Assembly: GCA_026710565.1 (NCBI GenBank)
Contig: JAPOQV010000389.1
Coordinates: 1 to 25,298, forward strand
DNA from: Spirochaetaceae bacterium
GTDB taxonomy: Bacteria; Spirochaetota; Spirochaetia; SZUA-6; Bin103
DNA length: 25,298 nucleotides
Direction of reading: 5' to 3'
Of this stretch, positions 14,160-21,337 are shown in pieces; the stretch's first letter is position 1; each line of letters begins with the position of its first letter. The notes beneath the pieces are model-generated. The model did no database searches. It saw only the letters and a program-made list of their open reading frames with translations, and was not told where the DNA came from. Made by a program: the position numbers and the translations under genes.

Positions 14160-15172
14160 GCTCGCCTGCCCGCGTCCAGCGCCACGTTGCCGCGACGCTC
14201 CCGGAACCAGCCCAGGATGCCGTCCGGCAGGAACATGACGATCACGACGATCAGGACTCCCATGGCGACCCGATGCCAGCCCAGCAGATAGGTCCAGAAC
14301 AGCTCCTGCGTGACGTGGAAGACCATCGCCCCGAGCACCGGCCCCCACAGCGAACCGCGCCCGCCCATGATCGCCATCAGGATCATCCACACCCCGAACG
14401 TGGCGCCGGCGAACGCGGTGTCGAGCGGATCGATGAAGCCGATGAAGTTGCCGTAGGCGCCGCCGGTCAGGGCGAGAAAGAGTGCTGCCACCGACCAGGC
14501 GACGACCTTGCAGCGCGTGGTGGGCAGCCCCATCGCCTCGGCCTTGTCCTCGTCGTCGCGGATGGCGTTGAGCAGCAGCCCGAACCGGCGGCGGTACAGG
14601 ACCTGCAGCGCCACGAAGCAGATGACCGCCACGGCCAGGAAGTAGAAGGAGAAGAACCGGTTGTGGCTGCCCAGCGCCTCCGGGAACAGGGGGGTCACCA
14701 ATCCCGAGCCGGCGCCGAGCCAGTCGATGCCGCTGACGATCTCGCCGGCGGCGACGCCCAGTCCCAGGGTGCCGACCGCGAAGTAGTGCCCGCGGAGCCT
14801 GAGGATACTCGAGCCCAGCAGGATCGCCAGGGCCAGCGCGACGACCGCCCCGACCGCCACGCCGAGCCCCAGCCCTCCGAGGTACTGGAGCGGATCCAGG
14901 CGGGAGGCGGCGCTGCCGGCGGCTTCCGCGAACCGGTCCGCGTGGAAGAACAGCGCGCGCTGCACCACGGCGCTGGCGTACATCCCGGCGCCGAAGAACA
15001 CGATGTTGCCGAACGAGTTGTATCCCATCTGGCCGCCGACGATGTCCCAGGTCAGCGCCAGCGTGACCAGCACCCACAGCATCGCGATCTGCGACTGGAA
15101 CTGGGGCGCCACGAACGGTCCGGCGATGCCGGCCGCCAGCAGCGCCAGCGGGCCGATGCGGCGCAGGTTCAT
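14156..15172 (-). CDS. livM: Branched-chain amino acid-type (HAAT) ABC transporter permease, LivM
   Basis: A 338-residue permease with eight to ten hydrophobic helices. The family motif is present as GGQMGYNSFGNIVFFGAGMY (47-64 region), followed by LRGHYFAVGTLGLGVAAGEI. The EAA-type loop RRRFGLLLNAIRDDEDKAEA (about 194-213) contacts an ATPase. It ends VIVMFLPDGILGWFRERR, the usual LivM terminus. A 24-residue insertion between helices (RALFFHADRFAEAAGSAAS) is longer than in many homologues and should face the periplasm. It starts within the 4-nt overlap with the LivH fusion gene and forms the channel with its LivH half. Confidence 0.93.
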   Translation of the reverse strand: MNLRRIGPLALLAAGIAGPFVAPQFQSQIAMLWVLVTLALTWDIVGGQMGYNSFGNIVFFGAGMYASAVVQRALFFHADRFAEAAGSAASRLDPLQYLGGLGLGVAVGAVVALALAILLGSSILRLRGHYFAVGTLGLGVAAGEIVSGIDWLGAGSGLVTPLFPEALGSHNRFFSFYFLAVAVICFVALQVLYRRRFGLLLNAIRDDEDKAEAMGLPTTRCKVVAWSVAALFLALTGGAYGNFIGFIDPLDTAFAGATFGVWMILMAIMGGRGSLWGPVLGAMVFHVTQELFWTYLLGWHRVAMGVLIVVIVMFLPDGILGWFRERRGNVALDAGRRA

Positions 15173-17343
15173 CGCAGCACCTGCCGCCGGCGGCGGAGCA
15201 GGTAGCTGCGCACGACCAGGATCACCACCAGCAGCGAGAACACGAACGCGGTCTGAAACTCCACGCCCAGGCTGAAGCCGGCGAAGTTCTCCGCCACCCC
15301 CAGGGCGGTGCCGGCCGCCGCCACGCCGGCGACGTTGCCGAGCCCCGCCAGCACGACGATCATGAACGACCGCACCGTGTAGGTGATGCCGATGAAGGGA
15401 TGGATCACCCACACCATCGCCACCAGCGCGCCGGCCACGCCGCACAGCGACGCGTTCAGGGCGAACGCCAGCGCGTAGACGCGATCGGTCCGCACGCCCA
15501 CCAGGCGCGCCGCGCGCGCGTTCTGGGCCGTCGCCCGGATAGCCCGCCCTGCCCGGCTGCGCCGCAGGAACAGCACCAGCAACCCGGCGGTCACGAGCGC
15601 CACCGCGAACGCCACCAGCTTGACGTTCCCAAGGACCACGCGATCGCCGAGCAGGAAGGTGGAGCCGAGCTCGGCGTTGGCCGTCCGCAGGTCTGCGCCG
15701 AACACCTGGTTCATCACCTGCTGCAGGACGATCGTCAGGCCGTAGGTGGCCAGCAGCGAAACGAACAGGTCGCGGTCGACGAGGCGGAACACCACCGCCC
15801 GGTACAGCGCCCAGCCGGCCACGAACAGGACCGCCGCCGACACCGGGATTCCGAACAGCGGATGAACGCCCAGGGTCGACAGCAACCAAGTGACGTAGCC
15901 GCCCAGGATGACCAGCTCTCCCTGCGAGACGTTGATGATGTTCATCACGCCCCACACCAGCGCCATCCCGTACGCCGCGAGCACGAAGATGGCGCCCACC
16001 AGAAGCCCGTCCAGGAGGAGTTGCACCGACAGCGATCCCGACTGCAGCAGCAGCGGGCCGCTGCGCGCGGGCACCGTGTCGGGAACGGGCTCCGAGCCCG
16101 GGCGCGGGAACGCCAGCGCGTCGGAAGCCCAGGCGGTCGGCGCCACGACCCGGTACTCCCCGTCCCGGATCTGCAGCAGCACCATCGGCTTGGCGATGTT
16201 CTTTCCGGTCTCGTCGAAGCGGATGTTTCCGTAGAAGGTCTGCATGTCGGTCGCGGCCAGCGCCGCGCGGACCGTTTCGGTGTCGAACGATCCGGCTCGC
16301 TCCAGCGCGTCCGCCCAGACCATCACGGCGGCCGTGGACTCCGCGGCCTGATACGGCGGGACGTAGCCGAACTCCTCCTCGAACCGGACCGCGTAGTCGG
16401 CGGCGCTGCCGAACAGGCCGTCGCGGTAGGTCAGCGTCGGCGCCCACTGGGCCGCGCACAGGATCCCCTCGGCGGCGTGGCCGAACTGCACCGCGTCGGT
16501 GACCTGGGCCGACTCGCAGTGCGTGAGGGCGACCATCGGCGCCGACGCCCGCATCTCCTCGGCCTGCCTCACCAGCAGGGCGGCTCCCTTGGAGTGGCCG
16601 GACACCAGCAGCACGTCCGGGCGCAGCGCCTTGACCTTGAGCAGCGTCGCCGCCATGTCGTTGGCTTCGCGCGGCAGCTTGTCGTCGATCACCACCTGCA
16701 TGCCATGCCGCCGGGCGTCATCGAGGACGCCGGCGCGGATGTCCTGCGAGAACGGATCGTTGGCGGTCGCCACCGCGACCCTGAGCGTCGCGGGATCGCG
16801 CGCGCGCGCGCCGGCCTGCTCGGCCGCCAGGTTGATCGCCTCCTGCAGGTACTGTTCGGAGGTGGACAACACCGCGAACAGGTAGCGGTAGCCCTTGTTG
16901 AACAGCGCCCTCGAGGCGCCGTTGCCCTCGACCATCGGCACCTTGTGCTGCTCGGTGATGGGGGCGATGGCGGTAGTCAGCCCGGAGCTGTACGGGCCGA
17001 GCATGAAGCGGATGCCGTCCTGCCGGATCAGGCGCTCGGCCAACTGGGCGCCGCGGGCCGGCGTCGACTCGTCGTCGTAGTAGAGGATCTCCAGCCGGTA
17101 CGCCGTGCCGGCGACCACGACGCCGCCCTGCTCGTTGATCATCCTGACCGCCAGGTCGTACCCGTTGCGCGTGTGATGGCCCGCGGTGGTGTACCTGCCG
17201 GTCAGCGAGACCGCCGCGCCGAGCACGATGGTGTCGTCCGTGACACGGGCGAAGGCGGCTGCGGGCACGAACAGAAGCGCCGCGGCCAGCAGGAGCGTCG
17301 AGATCGACGCACGGGTCCGCAGGCACCTCTCTCGGTGAACCAT
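15169..17343 (-). CDS. Fusion of HAAT periplasmic binding protein and LivH-type permease
   Basis: A 724-residue protein joining two transporter parts normally made separately. Residues 1-32 are a Sec signal ending AAAFA. Residues about 37-413 are a Peripla_BP_6 (LivJ-type) binding domain: IVLGAAVSLTGRYTTAGHHT, GPYSSGLTTAIAPI and YGNIRFDETGKNIAKP are family hallmarks. A proline-rich linker (about 414-436, GSEPVPDTVPARSG) leads into a full LivH permease (437-715) with VSQGELVILGGYV and the ATPase-contact loop GRAIRATAQNARAARLVGVR (599-618). The frame is open with no break. GTG codons at 16074 and 16026 lie in the linker and could start a separate LivH, but neither has a good ribosome site. Tethering would put one binding protein on each channel. 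The substrate class is amino acid, amide or urea by family. Confidence 0.87.
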   Translation of the reverse strand: MVHRERCLRTRASISTLLLAAALLFVPAAAFARVTDDTIVLGAAVSLTGRYTTAGHHTRNGYDLAVRMINEQGGVVVAGTAYRLEILYYDDESTPARGAQLAERLIRQDGIRFMLGPYSSGLTTAIAPITEQHKVPMVEGNGASRALFNKGYRYLFAVLSTSEQYLQEAINLAAEQAGARARDPATLRVAVATANDPFSQDIRAGVLDDARRHGMQVVIDDKLPREANDMAATLLKVKALRPDVLLVSGHSKGAALLVRQAEEMRASAPMVALTHCESAQVTDAVQFGHAAEGILCAAQWAPTLTYRDGLFGSAADYAVRFEEEFGYVPPYQAAESTAAVMVWADALERAGSFDTETVRAALAATDMQTFYGNIRFDETGKNIAKPMVLLQIRDGEYRVVAPTAWASDALAFPRPGSEPVPDTVPARSGPLLLQSGSLSVQLLLDGLLVGAIFVLAAYGMALVWGVMNIINVSQGELVILGGYVTWLLSTLGVHPLFGIPVSAAVLFVAGWALYRAVVFRLVDRDLFVSLLATYGLTIVLQQVMNQVFGADLRTANAELGSTFLLGDRVVLGNVKLVAFAVALVTAGLLVLFLRRSRAGRAIRATAQNARAARLVGVRTDRVYALAFALNASLCGVAGALVAMVWVIHPFIGITYTVRSFMIVVLAGLGNVAGVAAAGTALGVAENFAGFSLGVEFQTAFVFSLLVVILVVRSYLLRRRRQVLR

Positions 17344-17399
17344 GGATTCTGCAACGATACCAGCAGCAAGACGGCACCGGAAGGTCAAGTGCATGCGGC

Positions 17400-18284
17400 T
17401 TGGCCAAACGGGGCGAGCCGCGCAGACTGCCACGCGTGGATCTGACCGGACGCGCCGCGGTCGTGACCGGCGCCAATTCCGGCGTCGGCAGGTCGGTGAC
17501 GGAGCTGCTGCTTGCCGCCGGGGCCGAGGTCACCCTGGTGTGCCGCGACCGGGCGCGTGGCGAGCAGGCGCTGGCCGAGCTCGAACGCTCCCGTCCCGGC
17601 GCCGCCGCGCTGGAGCTGGCGGACCTTTCCTCCCCCGATGCCGTGCGCGGCCTGGCCTCGCGACTGACCGATCGGCTCGCGGGAATCGACATCCTGGTGA
17701 ACAACGCGGGCCTGGCGCTCGACCGCCTGCAGACCACGGCCGAGGGGTTCGAGATGACCTTCGCGACCTGTCACCTCGGCCACTTCCTGCTGACCCACCT
17801 GCTGCTGCATCGCCTGCGAAGCGGCGGCAGGATCGTGAACGTCAGCTCGATGGTCCATCGGTCCGGCAACCTGCTCCGTGCGCCCCTGGACGACATCGCC
17901 CGCGGCCGGGCGTGGAAAGGCGGTATCCAGGCGTACAGCGATGCCAAGCTGGCGAACGTCCTGTTCACGGTGGAGGCCGCGCGACGCTTTCAGGATCACG
18001 GGGTCTCCGCCGATGCCCTGCACCCCGGCGCGCTGGCCACCAACATCTGGAGTGGATACCACGGCGTGCTCGGCCTGCTTGTGCGTGCGCTGGCGATCTT
18101 CATGCGCAATCCGGACGTCGGCGGCAACGCGGTCATGGCAGCAATCCGGCGCTCCGAGCCCGGCGGTTCCGGCCGCTACTTTCACGTCACCGACGAACGC
18201 AAGCCGCAGCCGCAGGCAGAGAACCGCGTTCTGGCCCGCGACCTCTGGGAGCGCAGCCTGACCTGGACAGGCCTGCGTCGATGA
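17400..18284 (+). CDS. Short-chain dehydrogenase/reductase (retinol dehydrogenase-like)
   Basis: A 294-residue classical-type SDR. The NAD(P) motif TGANSGVG is at residues 23-30, NNAG at 101-104, NVSS at 147-150 and the catalytic Tyr179-x-x-x-Lys183 in YSDAK. The VCRDRARGEQAL and KLANVLFTVEAARRF segments resemble the RDH/WW-domain oxidoreductase branch. The tetrad asparagine, usually in an NHxGHF motif, is replaced by Cys124 (CHLGHFLLT). The start is uncertain: TTG at 17400 is taken as the longest, with a GTG at 17436 as the alternative; neither has a good ribosome site. It is divergent from the HAAT operon (56 bases between starts) and ends 6 bases from the convergent sugar ATPase gene. Substrate unknown. 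Confidence 0.82.
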   Translation: MAKRGEPRRLPRVDLTGRAAVVTGANSGVGRSVTELLLAAGAEVTLVCRDRARGEQALAELERSRPGAAALELADLSSPDAVRGLASRLTDRLAGIDILVNNAGLALDRLQTTAEGFEMTFATCHLGHFLLTHLLLHRLRSGGRIVNVSSMVHRSGNLLRAPLDDIARGRAWKGGIQAYSDAKLANVLFTVEAARRFQDHGVSADALHPGALATNIWSGYHGVLGLLVRALAIFMRNPDVGGNAVMAAIRRSEPGGSGRYFHVTDERKPQPQAENRVLARDLWERSLTWTGLRR

Positions 18285-18290
18285 CTCGAC

Positions 18291-19073
18291 TCAGTTGATG
18301 GCGGCCAGTTCTTCCTCGAGATCGGCCATCTGAGCGCCGCCGGCCATGAGCGTGCGGATGTCGCCGCCACCGAGATCTTCGGCGACGCCCTCGCCGATCA
18401 CCTGGCCGAGGCTGAGGAACGTGTACCGGTCGGCGACCAACTGCGCATGGATCTCGTTGTGGGTGATGAGGATGATTGCGATGTCTCCACGGCTGCGCAC
18501 CCGCTTGATGGTCTTGAGCACCTCGAGCTGCTGCTTCTGTCCGAGGGCGGAGGTCGGCTCGTCCAGAATGAGCACGCGCGCCCCGAAGAAAATGGCACGG
18601 GCGATCGCGAGGGCCTGCTTCTGGCCGCCGGACATCGTTCCGACGGCCTGCTCCGGATCGGCGATGTTGATGCCGATCTTGGCCATCTCCTCACGGGTGA
18701 TGCGGTTCATGGTGGCGGTCCTCATGACCCCGAACGGCCGCGGCCCTCGGGTGACCTCACGCCCCATGAAGAAATTCCGCGTTACCGAGGTCAGGGGATT
18801 GAGGGCAAGGTCCTGATAGACGGTGCCGATCCCGGCATCGGATGCCGCCAGGGGGTTGCGGAACACGACCGGCCGGCCATCAAGGAAGATCGTACCCGCG
18901 GTCGGCTGGTGCACGCCGGCAAGCACCTTGATCAAGGTGGACTTTCCGGCTCCGTTGTCGCCCAGCAGCGCGTGCACTTCGCCGGCGTGCACGTCCACGG
19001 ACACCCCGTTCAGCGCCGTGAAATTGCCGAAGCGCTTGACGATGCCCTCAAGCCTGATCAGCGGCTCGGCCAC
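18291..19073 (-). CDS. Sugar ABC transporter ATPase, single-domain (FrcA-like)
   Basis: A 260-residue ATPase with one nucleotide-binding domain, unlike two-domain RbsA. Walker A GDNGAGKST (38-46), Q-loop VYQDLALNPL, signature MSGGQ (147-151), Walker B VLILDEP (167-173) and His205 in LITHN are intact, and SALGQKQQLEV is typical of the FrcA type. It starts with GTG one base after the permease stop, with GGGGGA about 9 bases upstream, so it is coupled to the permease. A single ATPase subunit would act as a homodimer under a permease homodimer. Confidence 0.9.
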   Translation of the reverse strand: MAEPLIRLEGIVKRFGNFTALNGVSVDVHAGEVHALLGDNGAGKSTLIKVLAGVHQPTAGTIFLDGRPVVFRNPLAASDAGIGTVYQDLALNPLTSVTRNFFMGREVTRGPRPFGVMRTATMNRITREEMAKIGINIADPEQAVGTMSGGQKQALAIARAIFFGARVLILDEPTSALGQKQQLEVLKTIKRVRSRGDIAIILITHNEIHAQLVADRYTFLSLGQVIGEGVAEDLGGGDIRTLMAGGAQMADLEEELAAIN

Positions 19074-19074
19074 G

Positions 19075-20229
19075 TCATATTCCCCCGGTAAACCGCTTGC
19101 GGATGGTCTCGTTGCTGAGCGCTGCCACGAGCAGGACCGTGCCCAGGAACATCCGGTAGTACGAGCCGTCGATCCAGGAGATGTAGAACACCGAGTTCTG
19201 CACCAGTCCGAAAATGACCGCCCCGAAAACGACACCCACGATCGATCCGAAGCCTCCGGACAGAATCACTCCGCCCACCACGGATGCGGCGATCGCCTCC
19301 AGCTCCTTGAGATTTCCCTTCGCGGCGTCAGCCGTGTTCGTGTCGAACACTTGGGTCGCGGCAAAGATGGTCGCGCAGAACGCGGTGAACATGAACAGCG
19401 ATACCTTCACCTTGTTGGTGGGCACACCGTTCGCCCGCGCGGCCTCCTCGTTTCCGCCGGTCGCGTAGATCCAGTTGCCTAGCTCGGTCCGCGACAGCAC
19501 GAACCAGGCGGCGATGGAGATCACGATCCACCACGCCACCTTCGCGTCGAAGCCGGTGACCCACTGGTCGCCGGCCCGGTTGAAGTTGAGGCCGAGCCAG
19601 AAGAGGATGTCGTAGAACCATTGGAAGGTCTCGCCGCCGAACAGGGCGGCGAAGAAGTCCGTCTCCTTGAAGTCGGGCAGTCCGGAGACCTGCGTGGAAC
19701 CCTGGTTGAAGGTACGGAAGCTGACCTCGGTCGCGCCGCGCAGGATGAAGAGGAAGGACAGCGAGACGATGAAGGACGAGAGCGTTGTGCGGACGACGAT
19801 CGTGCCGATCAGCCAGCCGATGGCCAGGGTGAGGCACAGGGTGATCAGGAACGCCGCGAGCGGCGATGCCGGGCCCAGGCCGAACGGCAGTCCCCACTTG
19901 AGCATGATGGCCATCGACATGCCGGCGAAGCCGATCATCGAGCCGATGGACAGATCGAACTCGCCCGCGATCATCAGCATGCAGGCGCCGGTCGCGATGA
20001 TCCCGAGCTGAGCGACGATCGCGAGGTTGTTCTTGATCCCGAGCGGGTTGTAGACGACGTCCCCGGCAGCGATTGCAAGGAACACGAGCAGGATGCACAT
20101 GCCGGAGAACGAACCGATCTCCGGCCGGTGGACCAGGCGGGAGAGCCAGCCGGCTTCCTTCAGCCGGTCGGCCTCCGAACGGAGTCCGGAGCCTCCCGGT
20201 TTCACTCCCTTGTCAGCCGTCGACGCCAT
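19075..20229 (-). CDS. Sugar ABC transporter permease, RbsC/FrcC type
   Basis: A 384-residue inner-membrane permease of the carbohydrate uptake transporter-2 family. The first ~38 residues are cytoplasmic and charged. The motif IAGEFDLSIGSMIGFAGMS is the GEFDLSxG hallmark of this family, followed by TLSSFIVSLSFLFILRGATE, and the ATPase-contact loop TGGNEEAARANGVPTNKVKV. About eight to ten helices are visible. A periplasmic loop of about 60 residues (TFNQGSTQVSGLPDF to NRAGDQWVTGF) contains a hydrophobic segment. Start at 20229 has GGAGGAGG about 11 bases upstream. Operon order is binding protein, permease, ATPase. Substrate not predictable. Confidence 0.93.
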   Translation of the reverse strand: MASTADKGVKPGGSGLRSEADRLKEAGWLSRLVHRPEIGSFSGMCILLVFLAIAAGDVVYNPLGIKNNLAIVAQLGIIATGACMLMIAGEFDLSIGSMIGFAGMSMAIMLKWGLPFGLGPASPLAAFLITLCLTLAIGWLIGTIVVRTTLSSFIVSLSFLFILRGATEVSFRTFNQGSTQVSGLPDFKETDFFAALFGGETFQWFYDILFWLGLNFNRAGDQWVTGFDAKVAWWIVISIAAWFVLSRTELGNWIYATGGNEEAARANGVPTNKVKVSLFMFTAFCATIFAATQVFDTNTADAAKGNLKELEAIAASVVGGVILSGGFGSIVGVVFGAVIFGLVQNSVFYISWIDGSYYRMFLGTVLLVAALSNETIRKRFTGGI

Positions 20230-20248
20230 CCTGACCGCAGCCTCCTCC

Positions 20249-20303
20249 GAGCGATGAGCATCGCTCTGCCGGCGGCAGGCTCACTCCCCGCGGGGAGCGA
20301 GCC
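20249..20303 (-). other. Two strong stem-loops between binding-protein and permease genes
   Basis: GAGCGATG (20249-20256) and CATCGCTC (20259-20266) form a near-perfect inverted repeat. GGCTC plus CTCCCCG (20278-20282, 20284-20290) pairs with CGGGGAG plus GAGCC (20291-20297, 20299-20303), 12 pairs around one mismatch. No T-run follows on the minus strand. Hairpins at this place in binding-protein operons are known to protect the upstream message and lower downstream expression, which would suit the need for excess binding protein. Confidence 0.55.
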
Positions 20304-20335
20304 GACCGCCAACGTTACAGCGAGCGATCGTTCCG

Positions 20336-21259
20336 CTACCGGTTCACGCCCGCCTGAGCGGCTACGCCGGCGGCGTTCGACGCGTCGACGAAGCCGGGAC
20401 CGGACGGGATGTTCGCGCCCGGAAGCAGGCCTGCATTCTGGTTGTAGAGATGCAGCACGATAATGGGCATGTAGCCCTGCAGGCGCTGCTGCTGATCGAT
20501 CGTGAACGCTACCTCGCCTGCCTCGATCAGGTTGATCACCTCGGGCGACAGATCGAAGCAACTCAGATGGACTTCCGCTCCGACCTCCCGCACCGCATCG
20601 GCAGCCGCCACGCACACGTGCGGCCCGACTGCCAGCACGGCATCGATGTCCTGGTCCGCCTGCAGGGCGGCGGCGGTGCGCGTCTTGATCTGCGCGACGT
20701 CGTTCGAGACGTCGATCATGTTGAGATCCATCCCCATCGACTCGAAGTACCCGGCGCAGCGGTCGACGAGCGCGGTGTTGAACGACTCCTGGTTGAGACA
20801 GATCGCCTTGGTGGCGCCTTCGGCCTTGGCGCGCTCTCCCGCCTTCTCGCCGGCCAGCCTCTCGGGTTGCCCGACGTGCATGAGCGCTCCGACCGCGGCG
20901 GAGGACTCCAGCCCGGAATTCATGGTGATGACCGGGATGCCGGAATCCACGGCACTCCTGATGGCACCGCCAAGGGCGTCGGCGTCCGGGAGGGATACGA
21001 CGATTCCATCCGGCTGGGTCGCCACTGCCGCCTCGATGAGACTCGCCATGTCGGCCATGTCTCCGGAGGGGGCGAAGTTGTACTCGAAGTCGGCCCCGAC
21101 GGCGCGGGCAGCATCCTCACCGCCCTTCTGCACGACGGGCCAGAACGGATCGGTGCCCTGGGTGTGGGTGATCATCACGAAGCGCTCGGCGCTCGCGATC
21201 CCGGCGACGAGCAGCACCCCGACGAGCGCTGCTACTGAAACGACAACTGCTTTCTTCAC
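20336..21259 (-). CDS. Sugar ABC transporter periplasmic binding protein (RbsB-like)
   Basis: A 307-residue Peripla_BP_4 family protein. Residues 1-24 are a Sec signal ending in IASA before ERF. The body shows HTQGTDPFWPVVQKGGEDAA, GDMADMASLIEAAVATQPDG, SGIPVITMNSG and AVLAVGPHVCVAAADAV, typical of pentose/hexose binders that recognise furanose or pyranose forms. The GTG start at 21259 is chosen because GGAGG lies 7 bases before it and it opens the signal peptide; the frame extends 20 codons further without such features. First gene of the sugar operon. The substrate is probably a monosaccharide; which one is not clear. Confidence 0.93.
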   Translation of the reverse strand: MKKAVVVSVAALVGVLLVAGIASAERFVMITHTQGTDPFWPVVQKGGEDAARAVGADFEYNFAPSGDMADMASLIEAAVATQPDGIVVSLPDADALGGAIRSAVDSGIPVITMNSGLESSAAVGALMHVGQPERLAGEKAGERAKAEGATKAICLNQESFNTALVDRCAGYFESMGMDLNMIDVSNDVAQIKTRTAAALQADQDIDAVLAVGPHVCVAAADAVREVGAEVHLSCFDLSPEVINLIEAGEVAFTIDQQQRLQGYMPIIVLHLYNQNAGLLPGANIPSGPGFVDASNAAGVAAQAGVNR

Positions 21260-21274
21260 AGGTGGAACCTCCAC

Positions 21275-21301
21275 GATACGGATTGCGGGCCTGTTCGTAT
21301 C
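21275..21301 (-). promoter_or_regulatory. Inverted repeat upstream of sugar operon, possible operator
   Basis: GATACG (21275-21280) and CGTATC (21296-21301) form a perfect inverted repeat with 15 bases between arms, so centres are 21 bases or two helical turns apart. It lies 15 bases upstream of the binding-protein start, overlapping where a repressor would block transcription or translation. No regulator gene is in the window. A role is inferred only from position and symmetry. Confidence 0.35.
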
Positions 21302-21337
21302 ACGGACCCCCGCGGGCAAGCAACGGCTGTGGTCAGA

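Noticed and set aside
16024..16074. Independent GTG starts for LivH, which would make the fusion two genes
   Set aside because: Neither GTG has a convincing Shine-Dalgarno sequence and the binding-domain frame runs through without a stop. Not excluded, but the single frame is the simpler reading.
20278..20303. Rho-independent terminator after the sugar binding-protein gene
   Set aside because: The hairpin is strong but no T-run follows on the minus strand, and permease and ATPase genes continue in the same direction.
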